Source of the DNA: Bretschneidera sinensis | Lineage: Eukaryota; Streptophyta; Magnoliopsida; Brassicales; Akaniaceae | Length of the DNA: 64,000 nt | NCBI GenBank assembly: GCA_023935145.1 | Contig: CM043705.1 | Span: 24,971,290-25,035,289 of the forward strand | Direction: 5' to 3' | In this document: in pieces, positions 32,884-45,147 of the stretch | Layout: every line of letters starts with the position of its first letter | Numbering within the stretch: position 1 is the first letter of the stretch | Notes under the pieces: generated by a model | The model's input: only the letters and a program-made list of their open reading frames with translations | Told to the model about the DNA's origin: nothing | The model's database searches: none | Program-made: the position numbers and the translations under genes

Positions 32884-34522
32884 TCAAGCGAAATTAAGAG
32901 ATGAATTCTATGGTGGGAATCAAAGTAAATGAAAAGCAATATTAGTGTTAACCAAGAGTAATTCACATTTTGTCTCAAACATTTCACATAGTACATGGCA
33001 CAAAGAATCATTAAATTTCACTCAAATCCAAAAGTAATTCAAACATCGATCTTAAAATCATTATTGACTCTTAACATCCATCTTACCACAATCCATTAAT
33101 CCAAACACCCGGATGATTTTATGCATAACATTTATGAATGCAAGTCTTGGCCTCTAAAAACATAATAAATTGCGTGACATCAATCAAAAAAACAAGCTCT
33201 ATATGCTTACATTTCAAACCACTCTCCACTATTATAGAAAAAATCACACTACATTGGATCAATAGGTCTTTACTAAGCTTGTAACATTAGGCTAAGGTAA
33301 AGGTTAAGAAAGAACGGGAAGGATTCAACAAGTAAAAGAACTTAATCTCTTAGTTTTGAACACAACTCTTTAAGCACTAAATAACCTTACTTCAACACCC
33401 AACTCTTTCAACCATTTTTCGAGCATTTCTTTCAACAAATCACCATTTTTTTTTCTTTTCTTTCTTTCTTCTTTCTTTGCCATAATTCAAATTTTTTTTT
33501 TATTTTGGCACATAACCATTCACCATCTTTTTCATCATTTTTTTTTCTTTTCTTTTCCGTAACCCCCAACTTATCTCCTTTAATGTACTTGGGTTGTGGT
33601 AGTGATATATTTTTTTTTAATATTTCCACCCTTTACTCCTTTTAAGTGCTTCTCAAAACATGTGTATAACTAAGTTCTTTTAAAAGAAAGGTAAGGATAA
33701 AATATTTTTAGGCTCATAAAGGTAGGTAAGTGGTTTATCGAAAGAAACAAGGCTCAATTTTTTTTTTCAAGAAAAAGACTCAAATAGGTGACTAGTGATA
33801 AATATTACAATGGTAGGTTTGAAAGGCTCAAACGGTTCAAAAATGGCCTATATCATATCCTAAGTAATGTGCATTCTAGGAATTCGCCTCAAGTGGTTAT
33901 CAAGTAAGTTCTAGAGCTTGTCGAGGCCACAAAAATATTCACAAAATAATCACACATAAAACTTTTCTAAATGCTTTCGATTAATCATACAATCTTACCA
34001 TAAGCTAGAGTCTTTAACTAGATCAAGATTGATACTTAAATTAATTTCAAACCGAAGCAAAATTTAACTACTTCTGAATGCTATATGCTATCTCAATTAA
34101 GTTTTATATCATTGACATGTAAATTGACTCTAAAGCTAACACAAAGCATGCTAAACACACACCAAGATGACACCAAGCAGTTCAACAGTTCAATGGTATG
34201 GTATGCAATAAGAAATGTGTTTCCTCCACCCCCAACTGAAGATAAACATTGTCCTCAATGTAAAAGCAAAAATTAAGGAAACTCCCTTTTTAACCAAAGG
34301 TGCGTGGAGCTGAAAATCATGCACGACCAATTGAACCTCATGCTCAACTTCTTGTTGAAAGTCCGATCTACAACATAGAACAAACAAAAAAGAAAGCAAT
34401 TGCGGTGTACCACCGTGTGATAGCACACTAAAAATTAAAATGGACTCAATAATAAAATAAAAACGAAACAAACAAAACAAAAGAAAGAAAAATAAAAGTA
34501 AATACATACCTGTGTTGTGTGG
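32884..34522 (-). other. Non-coding 3' region of element E with central hairpin-purine module
   Basis: Matches the 3' regions of A and G. At 34246-34261 the minus strand has ACATTG-AGGA-CAATGT (6-bp stem), followed by TTCAGTTGGGGGTGGAGG (34240-34223). A CGGTG-GTA-CACCG inverted repeat lies near 34410-34422. The open frame 34190-34507 (minus, 105 codons) starts in U-rich sequence and has no recognisable motif, so I do not call it a gene. Runs of T/A-rich simple sequence fill 33440-33620. Confidence 0.65.
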
Positions 34523-34942
34523 TCAAGATTCGTAGACCGAATCCATAAGTGGAATGTCTTCCACTTCCAAATCTTGTCTATCGACTAAGATCTTAAGTCG
34601 TTGACCATTGACTTTTAAAATTCGACCATCCCTAGTATCTTCAATTTCTACCGCCCTATTTTCAAAAACAGTTTTCACTACAAAAGGGCTGGTCCACCTC
34701 GACCGAAGTTTTCCAGGATGCTTATGGAGTCTAGATTCGTATAAGAACACCCGATTATTAGGTTTAAACGTTTTTCTCAAAATATTTTTATCATGGAATA
34801 TTTTCATTTTAGACTTATAGATTCTAGAGCTCTCATAAGCATCGTTTCTTAATTCCTCCAACTCGGTCAAATGATATTTCTGAAGCTTACCTGCTTCTCC
34901 TATGTCAAAATTAAAAGATTTGATTGCCCAATATGCTCAATG
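34523..34942 (-). pseudogene. pol: Integrase C-terminus of element E
   Basis: Continues the frame of 34943-36985 after two stops (about 34941 and 34947). Contains [20 protein letters not shown] and the GPY/F-like module (SRWTSPFVVKTVFENRAVEI, VNGQRLKILV), ending with the stop at 34523. In relatives the same segment is fused to the integrase core. Confidence 0.9.
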
Positions 34943-36985
34943 CTAGAGCTCTACAGGTAAGTGGCAAGGCTTCCCATAAACAACCCGATAAGGTGACATA
35001 CCTACAGGAGTTTTAAAAGCTATACGGTAGGCCCAAAGTGCATCAACTTGTCTCAAAGACCAATCCTTGCGATCCGGGTTAACCTTTTTTTCTAGAATTT
35101 GTTTAATCTCCCTATTGGCAAGCTCTACTTGCCCACTAGTCTGAGGATGATAAGCAGTAGAAATTTTATGTAACACCCCGTATTTTCGCATCAAAGCTTC
35201 AAAAGAATGGTTGCAAAAATGTGTACCTCGATCACTAATTATAGCACGTGGTGTACCAAATCGAGATAACACATTTTCCTTAAGAAATTTAATGATCGTT
35301 ATATTATCATTGCTTCGGCAAGCTGCTGCCATTACCCACTTAGATACATAATCTATTGCCACTTTGATATATTTGTATCCAAATGAAGGAGGAAAGGGTC
35401 CCATAAAATCGATGCCCCAACAATCAAAGATTTCAATTATTAAAATGGGGTTTAAGGGCATCATATTTCGCCGAGACACAACTCCTAACTTTTGACACCT
35501 TTCACATGAGCGACAATAGGTGTTTGTATCCTTAAACAAGGTAGGCCAATAAAATCCACACTGAAAAATTTTTGCAGCGGTTTTTTTTATTGAAAAGTGG
35601 CCTCTACAAACTAGGGAATGACAAAATTCTAAGACACGTGCAATCTCTTCATCAGGGATGCAACGCCTTAGAATTTGGTCCGGGCAGTACTTGAAAAGAT
35701 AGGGGTCATCCCAATAAAAATTACGTACCTCATATAAAAATCTCCTCTTGTCTTGAGCGCTCCAATCCACTGGTATCTCACCTATAACCAAATAATTCAC
35801 AATGTGAGCAAACCATGGCAAAGAAGTAACAAAAAGTAAATGCTCATCGGGAAAGTCATCTTTGATCGGCATGTCATCAGATGTGTCATCAAATGTGAGC
35901 CTTGAAAGATGGTCAGCCACTACATTCTCTACTCCTTTCTTGTCTTTATTGGTGATATCAAATTCTTGTAAGAGTAGGATCCATCGTATTAAGCGTGCCT
36001 TAGCATCCTTCTTTGTAAGAAGGTATTTGAGAGCCGCATGATCTGTAAAAATAAGGATAGGAGAACCAATTAAGTATGCACGAAATTTATCTAAAGCAAA
36101 TACTACAGCTAGCAATTCTTTTTCAGTTGTGGAGTAATTCATCTGAGCACTATTCAAAGTCTTACTAGCATAGTAAATTACAAAAGGTTTTCCCTTTCTT
36201 CGCTGTCCAAGAACAGCACCTACAGTGTAGTCACTAGCATCACACATGATTTCAAAGGGTAAATTCCAATCAGGTGACTGCATTATAGGTGCTGAAGTAA
36301 GCTTGCCAATCAGTGTTTTAAAGGCCTCTTGACAAGCTGGAGTCCACTCAAATGTGGCATCTTTAATTAGGATGGCACATAATGGTCTAGATATGTTGGA
36401 AAAATTTTGTATGAACCTCCTATAAAAACCAGCATGACCAAGGAAAGATCTCACATCCTTTATTGTCTTAGGTGTAGGCAGTTTAGATATTAATTCTATC
36501 TTAGATTGATCAACCTCTATTCCTTTAGAGACAATATGCCCTAACACAATACTGGATGGGACCATGAAATGACATTTTTTCAATTTTAAAACCAATTCTT
36601 TTTCCTTATATCGAATTAAAACTCTTTCCAAATTCATTAAGCATGCATCAAATGAAGATCCAAAAACAGTTAGGTCATCCATAAAAACCTCCATGCAATT
36701 TTCAACCATATCACTAAAAACACTCATCATGCAACATTGAAAAGTGGCAGGGGCATTACATAATCCAAATGGCATTCTACGAAAAGCATAAGTGCCGAAA
36801 GGACAAGTGAAAGTGGTTTTATCCTGGTCTTCTAATGCAATTTCTATTTGATAATAGCCAGAATAACCATCTAAGAAACAGTAAAAAGGATGACCTGCTA
36901 CATGCTCAAAAATTTGATCAATAAAAGGGAGTGGGAAATGGTCTTTGCGGGTGGCAGCATTTAATTTTCTGTAATCAATGAACAT
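34943..36985 (-). pseudogene. pol: RT, RNase H and integrase core of element E
   Basis: 680 codons open. [20 protein letters not shown] (start), [33 protein letters not shown] and the catalytic FMDDL at about residue 100. RNase H: Asp in CDAS (about 246), Glu in TEKELL, Asp in TDHAAL, Asp in VADHLSRL. Integrase: HHCC zinc domain ([17 protein letters not shown], about 455-495), Asp in WGIDFMGPF (about 525), Asp in [10 protein letters not shown] (about 587) and Glu in [10 protein letters not shown] (about 625). It is joined to the upstream ORF by a frameshift of one base near 36985, and ends at a stop at 34943. Confidence 0.95.
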
Positions 36986-38433
36986 ACGCCACCGGTCACA
37001 AGTTTAGTAGGGACTAACTCTCCTAGGTCATTCATTACCACAATGACTCTAGACTTTTTGGGAACAACTTGTGTAGGACTTACCCATTTACTATTAGCTA
37101 TGGGGTATATAATACCTGCATCTAACAGTTTCAGTACTTCATTTTTCACTACTTCTTTCATAGTGGGGTTAAGTCTACGTTGAGGGTCTCTACGAGGACT
37201 GGTTCCTTCATCCAAATTTATTTTATGGGAGCAGATCAGGGGACTAATTCCCTTCAAATCAGCCATGATCCATCCTATGGCTGATTTATGTGCAATTAAG
37301 GTCTGAATTAGTTTCTCATATTCGGTCTCAGATAATTCAGATGAAATAATAACAGGAAAGGTATAACCTGGACCGAGAAATGCATGCTTTAAACCCTTAG
37401 GTAGTGGCTTCAATTCGACTTTAGGTGCTGCCACACTGGAGAGGATTTGTTTTCCGCTTCTTTCGGGCAACTCTTCAAACCTTGGTTGCCATGGACGGGT
37501 GCCATAATCCTGAGATTTGTCAAAAACAGCACAAATATCAATTACATCAGTTTTATCATCAAATAAATCAATCTCAGAATTAACAAGAGAATTCTTAAGA
37601 GGATCAAAATCATGAGCCATGGAAACTCCCTCATCGATGAGTGACTCAAGCATATATAACTGGTGATTTTCATCCTCATCTTCAGGTTGTTTTGCAACAT
37701 TAAAAATGTTCACTTCTAAGGTCATGTTTCCAAAAGACAGCATCATGAGTCCATTCCTGCAATTAATTAGAGCATTTGCAGTAGCAAGGAAAGGTCTACC
37801 CAAAATCAAAGAAATTTTTGAGTTAGTGTCAACAGCAGAAGTTGTATCAAGGATTAGGAAATCAACAGGATAGTAAAATTTATCAATTTGAATCAACATA
37901 TCCTCTACCACAACCCGGGGCACTTTGACTGAACGGTCAGCCAACTGTAACACCACACCGGTTGTTTTGATTTCCCCTAAACCTAGCTGTACATAAATGG
38001 AAAATGGCATTAGGTTCACACTAGCTCCTAGATCTAGTAAGACTTGTCCAACCTCATGATTTCCAATGCTGCAAGCAATGGTAGGACAGCCCGGATCTTT
38101 GTATTTTGGGAGAATTCTTTCTTCAATTAAGGCACTAACTTGCTCAGTTAGGAATGCAGTTTTCTTGACATGGTGTCTCCTCTTAATTGTGCATAAATCC
38201 TTGAGAATTTTTGCATAGGTAGGCACTTGTTTAATCACATTCAAAAGAGGAAGATTGAGTTTCACTTGCCTTAAGATCTCAAGGATTTCATTGTTTAAGT
38301 CCAGATTTTTCTTGTTTGACTTTAAAGCTTGAGGGTATGGTGCCTTAACAGGACTTCTGGTCACTTCAGGGTCTTTGATCAGTTCAGTATTACTACTAGT
38401 TTGACCCTTTTCCACATCCTCGGATACATTCAT
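36961..38433 (-). pseudogene. pol: Protease and N-terminal RT of element E
   Basis: 490 codons. Pre-protease linker LPLLNVIKQVPTYAKILKDL (about 70-95), protease active site DLGAS (about residue 134), QLADRSVKVPRVVVEDML, LGRPFLAT (about 211), acidic linker, then VELKPLPKGLKHAFLG and RT start LDAGIIYPIANSKWVSPTQV (about 441). The frame runs into a shift at [10 protein letters not shown], overlapping the next ORF by 25 bp. The overlap is an accident of the shift, not a programmed site as far as I can see. Confidence 0.92.
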
Positions 38434-38693
38434 TGGTGGGATGTGTAGTGACTTACCACTTCAGGTCACAATGGCATTTATATCTTTCAGGTTTTCTTGT
38501 GCCATATGTTGATCGTGAGGTATGGACTGAGTTTGGGAAGGGAACTTACCTCGCTCAGTCATACTTAAGGAGCTCATTAACTTAGACACTTGGCTCCTAG
38601 TTTCTCTATTCTCTTCCATCACCTGTGTAAATAATGCCTCAAACCGTTGGTTTGTCTTACCTTATGCCTCTATAAAGGCCTGTAAGGTGTCTT
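38434..38693 (-). pseudogene. Gag-pol linker of element E, broken
   Basis: Same element sequence between gag and protease, in the protease frame but with stops (near 38462 and 38664). It encodes a helical, Gln/Glu-rich segment (MEENRETRSQVSKLM), like the coiled-coil tail of gag in A and B. Confidence 0.7.
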
Positions 38694-39890
38694 CTATCGA
38701 GTTCCTAGAGGATGAAGGTGCATGATAAGGTGCAGGGGATGATCTAGGGGGCTGACATGCTGGTTTTCAGATTTCCAGCTGAAGTTGGGGTGATTTCGCC
38801 ACCCCGAGTTATAAGTGTTAGAGAAAGGTGCTAGAGGCTTCTTGTACATGCCTAAGGAATTACATTGGTCCTCATACAGCCCTCTCATATCAGCAAATGT
38901 GGGGCATTCTTGGAGGAAATGATCCACCCCGCCACACAGAAAACACGGCTCTAAAGACTCGGCATGATTAGCCACATGTGTTTGCTTTGAGCCCTTCATT
39001 TTCAATGCCTCTAACTCCTTAGTGAGCATTTTAACCTTAGCTTTCAGGTTGTCTTCTTCCCTAAGATGATATATTCCTCCACTACTAGGGTTTCCTACAG
39101 GTCGTGACCTATTTGTGCTTTCAGTAGCACTAGGTCTAGTCCATGTATGAGCTTTCTCAGCAAGCTCATTGAGGTATTCAATAGCCTCATCGGGGTCTTT
39201 TTTCAGAAATTCCCTATTGCACATCATCTCTACAAATTGCCGTTCTCTATAGGTAAGACCCTCATAGAAATAGCTCACTAAACGCCAATTTTCATACCCA
39301 TGGTGTGGGCACATACTCAACAGCTCTTTAAATTTCTCCCAAGACTGATATAAAGTCTCGTTTTCCTTTTGTGCAAAGGTGGAGATTTGTCTTTTCAACG
39401 CATTAGTCTTATGTGGAGGGAAGTACTTGTTAAAGAAGGCCTGAGTCATCTCAGTCCATGACCCAATAGATCGTGGTCTAAGTGAGTATAGCCAACTCTT
39501 AGCTCTATCCTTCAAAGTAAAAGGAAAGAACTTAAGTCGCACAATGTCAGCAGTTGCACCTTGATCATGGAAAGTTGCGACTACTTCCTCAAACTCCCTA
39601 ATGTACACATATGGGTTCTCATTTTCCATGCCATAAAATGTAGGGAGTAACTGTATCATTCCTGTCCTACGATCTAATTGGGGAATGTTGGCTGGAAACA
39701 TGATGCAAGATGGTGTGGTTGTGCGTGTAGGGTGGAGGTAATCCTCAAGGGTCCTAGTAGGTTGATCCTCGTGCTCACTCATTTCCTCAGGACTAGATGG
39801 ATTATCAAACAAAGGGTTTAAAAAGGTTCCTCCTGTCTCTAGCACAGGCCTACAGGCAAATCTACCCAAAGTGTCCCTATATCTGGGCAT
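38694..39890 (-). pseudogene. gag: gag of element E
   Basis: 398 codons from ATG 39890 (MPRYRDTLGRFACRP). Retrotrans_gag domain at about residues 75-230 (PTFYGMENENPYVYIREFEE, RAKSWLYSLRPRSIGSWTEM, NALKRQISTFAQKENETLYQ). Intact zinc knuckle CFLCGGVDHFLQEC at about residue 315, then FSNTYNSGWRNHPNFSW. A one-base shift in a run of C near 38754 ends the frame at 38694 in a spurious tail. Confidence 0.93.
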
Positions 39891-39991
39891 GCAAGATCAC
39901 AAAATATCAAATAAAATGCTGAAAGAAATTATTTACAATTCTTCTACTGTTATGTCAAAAGTTGACAAACTTCCTTGTACTTAAGCGCGTT

Positions 39992-40009
39992 TCCCCAGCA
40001 ACGGCGCCA
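39992..40009 (-). other. Primer binding site of element E (tRNA-Asp type)
   Basis: Minus strand TGGCGCCGTTGCTGGGGA, five bases after the 5' LTR end. One base off the Athila-type tRNA-Asp site. Confidence 0.92.
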
Positions 40010-40014
40010 AAATT

Positions 40015-41340
40015 TGATTACGCCCAAAGTATAACACGGTTATTGTAGTACAGCTTTGGGGTGTCCATTCCACAGGGAAACAAGTTAATTACAAAGGAAG
40101 GTGTGAACCTTAACACAAACGATAAAAGATCAAATGAATCTGAGTTTGTTTGAGAAAAAAGGTAATTGTGTAAATAGGGTTGGAAATATAATTCAGAATG
40201 ACAAGGTTCCGAAAATGAATCCTCCCTAGGCTCGTTGCTCTAATCCTAACTTGATTCAGTTGTTTTTATCTCGATTGCTAGTTTCACATCCCAAACAAGC
40301 AATCGGCATATATTCAATTAAAGTGCAATTATAAATCCTAATGTAATTGTTATGAATTATTCTCTACTTTTAAGTACACATGACCCAACTTATAAATTAT
40401 CAAAAGACGATGATATATCTAACAACAATACCGTAGCAATGGACAAATCTATAAAAGAGGTCTACCGAACTCAATCACATCCAAACATATACACATAAGA
40501 AAAGCATGACTGAACTTATATGGAAAGGAAGCATGCAATCACCGGACTAATAAAATAATCTACTAAATTAAATTAAAGAATAAAACATAACAATGTTTGA
40601 TAAAAATAATACCAACTACAACTGAATCAAAATAAAGGAAAATAAGAATAACTACACCTAGGGATTCATCCCTTCGCCTTGCTTGGAGATTAGCTAGCCA
40701 TAGAGCTCATACCTCCTTGAGTTGCCTCCGGCCTCTCAACGATCATCCTCAACTCGTCCTCCAAATTTTATACTTCGGATTCCTCTTAAAGGCCCTCTGG
40801 ATTTACTCCTAAAGGCCCTCTAGAGTCACTCTCAAATGATCTCAGAAGATGATCTTAGAAGAGCTCTGATTGGTTCATGATTTCAGCTGAGCAGAGTGGG
40901 TCTTTATATAGGCAAACTTCGGGAATGCTATATGTTATCTAGCCGATGTGGGATACTTTCCGGGTGCGCTCGATCGCAGCCCGAGTGTGATCAATCGCAC
41001 ATGCGCTCGATCGCAGCTTGTGCACTCGATCGCATAAGCGCTGTAGAGTACCTTGCTCGATGTGGGATGTGTGCTCGATCGCACTGCTTGTGCGCTCGAT
41101 CGTAATTTAGGCAGCAGTCCATCTTGTCCTTCCAGAAGCATGGGATCTTGGTCTTTTAAGCAACAATCACTTCTTTTTCTCTTTCAAACTTAAAGTACCT
41201 AAAAATTACACTGAAATAAGTTAGTGGTCCAATAATATTACTTTAGAGTTATTAACATATAAAAGCACAATAAAGACCAAGATCAATCCTAAAATGTTAA
41301 CAATTAACCACTGTTGAGAGGCATTTTATGACTCTCATCA
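40015..41340 (-). repeat. 5' LTR of element E
   Basis: 1,326 bp with TG...CA ends. Minus strand U3 has about six TGCGCTCGATCGCA-type iterons at 41104-40965, then the TATA box CTATATAAAG at about 40912-40903. The U5-side hairpin CGATTGCT...AGCAATCG is at 40272-40305. Confidence 0.94.
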
Positions 41341-41357
41341 AACCCATAACAAGTTTT

Positions 41358-41375
41358 TAGTGCTGTTGCCGGGAA
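41358..41375 (+). other. Primer binding site of element F (decayed)
   Basis: TAGTGCTGTTGCCGGGAA, seven bases after the LTR end at 41351. It resembles the tRNA-Asp-type site with several transitions. Confidence 0.7.
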
Positions 41376-41787
41376 TTGCGCTAAATTTCCTTCTGGAATT
41401 AGTTTCATTTAATTCAATAATTTTTATTTCTTTATTCTATTTTATTTCTATCAAAATTTTAAGTTTTTATTTTTACCTTTATTTTTGTTTAATCCAAAAC
41501 CTAGTCTATTTCTTTTTGTTTTTTGTTTCAGGCACTCCAGCAGTACTTTCTGTGCCACTTGCAATCAAGCGTACCTCTCTGTGCGATCGAGCGCAATTAA
41601 GGCAGAGAGTCACCCGAACAGCAATGTTGAATTGCTGCACTAACGCAATTGTTACCGATTCATGCATGGGCTTTGATCCAGACATCCAACGTTCTTTCCC
41701 CTCGATACCGAGCTTGAGTGGACTATCCAACAAAGGCTTAAAGACAACTTTGAAGAGGTAGAATAAGAAATTGAGGAAGAAGCAAAA
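41376..41787 (+). other. Pre-gag leader of element F
   Basis: U-rich stretch ending TTTTGTTTCAG at 41531, a good acceptor-like site. Beyond it lie GC motifs of the U3 iteron type (CGATCGAGCGC near 41584) and then the gag start at 41788. H shows the same plan at 49244-49470. Confidence 0.5.
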
Positions 41788-42500
41788 ATGGCAGAACAGA
41801 TCGAAAATCAACAGCCACCTGAGCGAAGACCGATGAAGCAATCCTTCATCCCATGGAATCTTGATCAGCCATCGTGCATTGCTTATCAACCAGAGGCGGA
41901 ATGCAACTACTACATATCTTCACAAATACTCAGTGCATTGAGTCACTTTAGGGGTACACTTAATGAGGATCCACACTTGCACCTTCGAGAGTTCTTCGAT
42001 CTCTGCAAGTTCCAGCACATCCGAGGCTTCGACCAAGAAGGAATAAGGTTAATTCTTTTCCCTTTTTCCTTAAAAGATAATGCAAAACTGTAGTACAATT
42101 CATTGCCTGCAATTTCTATCCATACTTGGGAGGAGTTGGCCAGCAAGTTCCTAAGAAAGTTTTTCTTAGCCCAAAAGATGAGGCAAATGAGGAAGGAGAT
42201 TCAGTCCTTCCAACAAAATGATGAAGACCTGTTTTTTGAGGCATTGGGACATTTCAACGTGCTGCTACTCAAATTCCCACATCACAATCTACCTCAGGAT
42301 GAACTGGTACAAGCTTTCTATGAAGGTTTAAGTGATACTAACAAAATTATTGTGGATTCAGGTTGTGGAAGAGTGCTGATAGAGAAAAGCAACGAAGAAG
42401 CCATGGAGCTATTCGAAACCTTAAGTGAACACACCCAGTAGTTTTCATCTTGAGGTAGCCATGTAACCAAGAGCAAAGGTATGTATACGGTGAACCTAAA
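41788..42500 (+). pseudogene. gag: gag N-terminal part of element F
   Basis: Start at ATG 41788 (MAEQIENQQPPERRPMKQSF). Frame 41788-42441 is interrupted by stops at 42091-42093 and 42439-42441 but not shifted. Retrotrans_gag features: NEDPHLHLREFFDLCKFQHI, RLILFPFSLKDNAKL, EELASKFLRKFFLAQKM, EDLFFEALGHFNVLLLKFPH. The zinc knuckle lies downstream in the duplicated part. Confidence 0.88.
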
Positions 42501-43837
42501 TGGAGGATCCTCTACCCAAATAGCTGTTGTGGAGAGGAAACTAGATCTGCTAGTTAAAGCCATGGCCGCTCAGAATGCATCATCTAATCCACCAGCTACA
42601 CTACTCTAGGTATATGCTATATGTTCCCAGTTTGATCATAATACTAAGACATGCCCTTTGAATTCATCTGCAGACCAGGAGCAAGCAAATTACGTAGGAT
42701 CAAATAACTATCTGCCAAAGAACAACCCATATACAAACACTTACAACCCTGGATGGTGAAACCATCCCAATTTCTCTTGGAGCAACAATCAGAATATTCT
42801 TAACCAGCAAGGGCAGCAAAGAAACTCCCATCCAGCTACTAACTCAGCTCCAGAAACAAAGAACAGTGACCTCGAAAGTCTTGTGAGGCAATTGGCAACT
42901 CAGTAGCAACAATTAATGACTTCACAAGATCAGTTCATGGCTGATGAAAGGCAATTTCAGACTGAACTAAGACAAACCATAACAAAACATGAATAAGCCA
43001 TCTAAAGGCTAGAGGTACAAATGGGACAATTGGCTAAAGAACTAAGTGCCAGAAAGCAAGGTGAGCTTCCGGCTCAAACACTGCCTAGCCCTGGGGGGGC
43101 ATCAACAACTGAAAGCTGTCACAACCTTCAGAAATGGTAAGGTCATAGGAACCAATGAGTCTACAAAAATGGAGGATCCTCTACCCAAATAGCTGCTGTG
43201 GAGAGGAAACTAGATCTGCTAGTTAAAGTCATGGCCGCTCAAAATGCATCATCTAATCCACCAGCTACACCACTCTAGGTATGTGCTATATGTTCCCAAT
43301 TTGATCATAATACTGAGACATGCCCTTTGAATTCATCTGCAGACCAGGAGCAAGCAAATTACGTATGACCAAATAACTATCTGCCAAAAAACAACCCATA
43401 TGCAAACACTTACAACCCTGGATGGCAAAACCATCCCAATTTCTCTTGGAGCAACAATCAGAATACTCTTAACCAGCAAGGGTAGCAAAGAAACTCCCAG
43501 CCAGCTACTAACTCAGCTCCAGAAACAAAGAACAGTGACCTCGAAAGTCTTGTGAGGCAATTGGCAACTCAGCAGCAACAATTAATGACTTCACAAGATC
43601 AGTTCATGGCTGATGAAAGGCAATTTCAGACTGAACTAAGACAAACCACAACAAAACATGAACAAGCCATCCAAAGGCTAGAGGTACAAATGGGACAATT
43701 GGCTAAAGAACTAAGTGGCAGAAAGCAAGGTGAGCTTCCGGCTTGAACACTACCTAGCCCTGGGGGGCATCAACAACCGAAAGCTGTCACAACCTTCAGA
43801 AATGGTAAGGTCATAGGAACCAATGAGTCTACAAAAA
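42501..43837 (+). repeat. 669-bp in-frame tandem duplication in gag of F
   Basis: Copies 42501-43169 and 43170-43837, starting TGGAGGATCCTCTACCCAAA. Each encodes the zinc knuckle (first copy with the first Cys changed to Tyr, second intact CAICSQFDHNTETC), the NTYNPGW motif and a Gln-rich coiled coil. The copies look about 97% alike. The period, 669 = 3 x 223, keeps the reading frame. H has one copy. Stops occur in both. Confidence 0.92.
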
Positions 43838-44540
43838 CATCTTTAGAGAAACCATCGGTATCAAAGGTGAGTGAGATGGAAAAGATGAATGCACCACCCT
43901 TCTCGCAAAGGTTAGTAAAACAAAAGAAAGAAAATAAACTGCTTGATATTTTTGAAACCTTGTAGAAAGTAGAAATAAACATTACCTTACTAAATGCAAT
44001 TCAACAAATACCTGCTTATGCTAAATTTCTAAAATATTGTTGCACTCATAAAAGAAAGTTTCAAGAGCATGAGACGGTAGCCTTAACTGAAGAGGTAAGT
44101 GTTGTGCTATTAAGAAAACTACCACCAAAACTGAAATATCCGGGTAGTTTTACTATTCCCTGTAGGATAGGTGATCAGTTGTTTAAGCAAGCATTACTAG
44201 ATTTAGGAGTAGGTGTAAATTTGCTACCATACACAGTATTCAAAACCCTAGGTTTGAGGGAGCTACAGCCGACTTCCATCACCTTGCAATTAGCAGATAG
44301 AAATATCAAAATACCTAGAGGTATTCTTGAGGATGTCCTGGTAAAGGTAGGTGAGCCATTACCCCTGCCCATCATATTAGGAAGACCCTTCATGAGAACT
44401 GTCGATACGAAGATTTGTGTGAAAAAGGGTATAGTAAGTATGAAAGTCAATTGTGAGAAAATAGAATTTAAAATATTTGATGTATTGAAACTACCTCAAG
44501 ATGATATGGAATGCTTTAATGTATGTATGATGCAAAGTTT
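43838..44540 (+). pseudogene. Protease of element F
   Basis: Linker (LLNAIQQIPAYAKFLKYC) with a stop near 43964, then open frame from 44104. The active site reads DLGVG (Asp present, following Ala-Ser changed) near 44200. ITLQLADRNIKIPRGILEDVLV follows, then LPIILGRPFMRT. Between VKVGE and PLPLPII about 15-20 residues present in the other elements are missing, a short in-frame deletion in the flap-to-C-terminal region. Confidence 0.82.
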
Positions 44541-45147
44541 TGTTGAGCAAGCTTTTCAGGTCCAGCACATTGATCCATTGGAGACTACTATTACCCATAG
44601 CTTTACGAAAGTGGAAATTGAGCAAGAACCTGAAGATGTTACTGATGACATCACTAAAGCTGTGCACCTCCATGAGGCTTCTCCAAAACACCCAAGTAAA
44701 TATGCTCCTCCATTTGAATCTCTCATACCTACTAATACTACTCTTCTTCCTTCTATTGTCCAGGCTACAACATTGGAAATAAAGCAGCTGCCAGAGCATT
44801 TAACTTATGCTATTTGGGAGAAAAGAAGACATTACCTGTGATTGTGGCTACTAATTTGAATATTGGAGAAGAAGAGAAATTATTAAGAGTTCTTAGGGAG
44901 CATAGATCTGCCATTGGATGGACCATTGCTGACATTAAGGGGATAAGTCCAGCCAAGTGCATGCATAATATCTACTTTGAGGATAAAGCAAAGCCCACTC
45001 GAGATGCTCAAAGAAGACTTAACCCATACATGAAAGAGGTAGTAAAGGCCGAGGTATTAAAATTACTAGATGTTGGCATTATCTATCCCATCTCAGACAG
45101 TAAATGGGTAAGTCCGGTTCAAGTTGTTCCGAAAAAGAGTGGGATCA
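44541..45147 (+). pseudogene. pol: Linker and N-terminal RT of element F, cut by element G
   Basis: Linker ITHSFTKVEIEQEPEDVTDD and APPFESLIPTNTTLLPSIVQ, then a frameshift near 44820 into 44814-45185: [76 protein letters not shown]. After 45147 the sequence is the LTR of G; the last residues of the open frame (to 45185) are LTR-encoded. RT resumes at 57472. Confidence 0.93.

Larger units (their letters stand above)
31549..41340 (-). mobile_element. Element E: full-length Athila-type element without env ORF
   Basis: 9,792 bp, inserted in the last bases of the 5' LTR of F, with target duplications AACCT (31544-31548) and AACCC (41341-41345). 5' LTR 40015-41340, primer site 39992-40009, gag 38694-39890, protease/RT 36961-38433, RT/RNase H/integrase 34943-36985 and 34523-34870, non-coding 3' region, polypurine tract, 3' LTR 31549-32847. 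This is the least damaged element here: all catalytic residues I can check are present. Confidence 0.95.

Noticed and set aside
34190..34507. 105-codon minus-strand open frame after the integrase of E
   Set aside because: Starts in U-rich non-coding sequence, Phe/Leu-rich by composition; counterparts in A and G are not kept open.
34521..34538. GGTC...GACC inverted repeat at the E pol stop as its post-pol stem-loop
   Set aside because: Only 4 bp of pairing with a 10-nt loop, different sequence and no AGCGCT...GGGAGGC block after it; E seems to lack the module.
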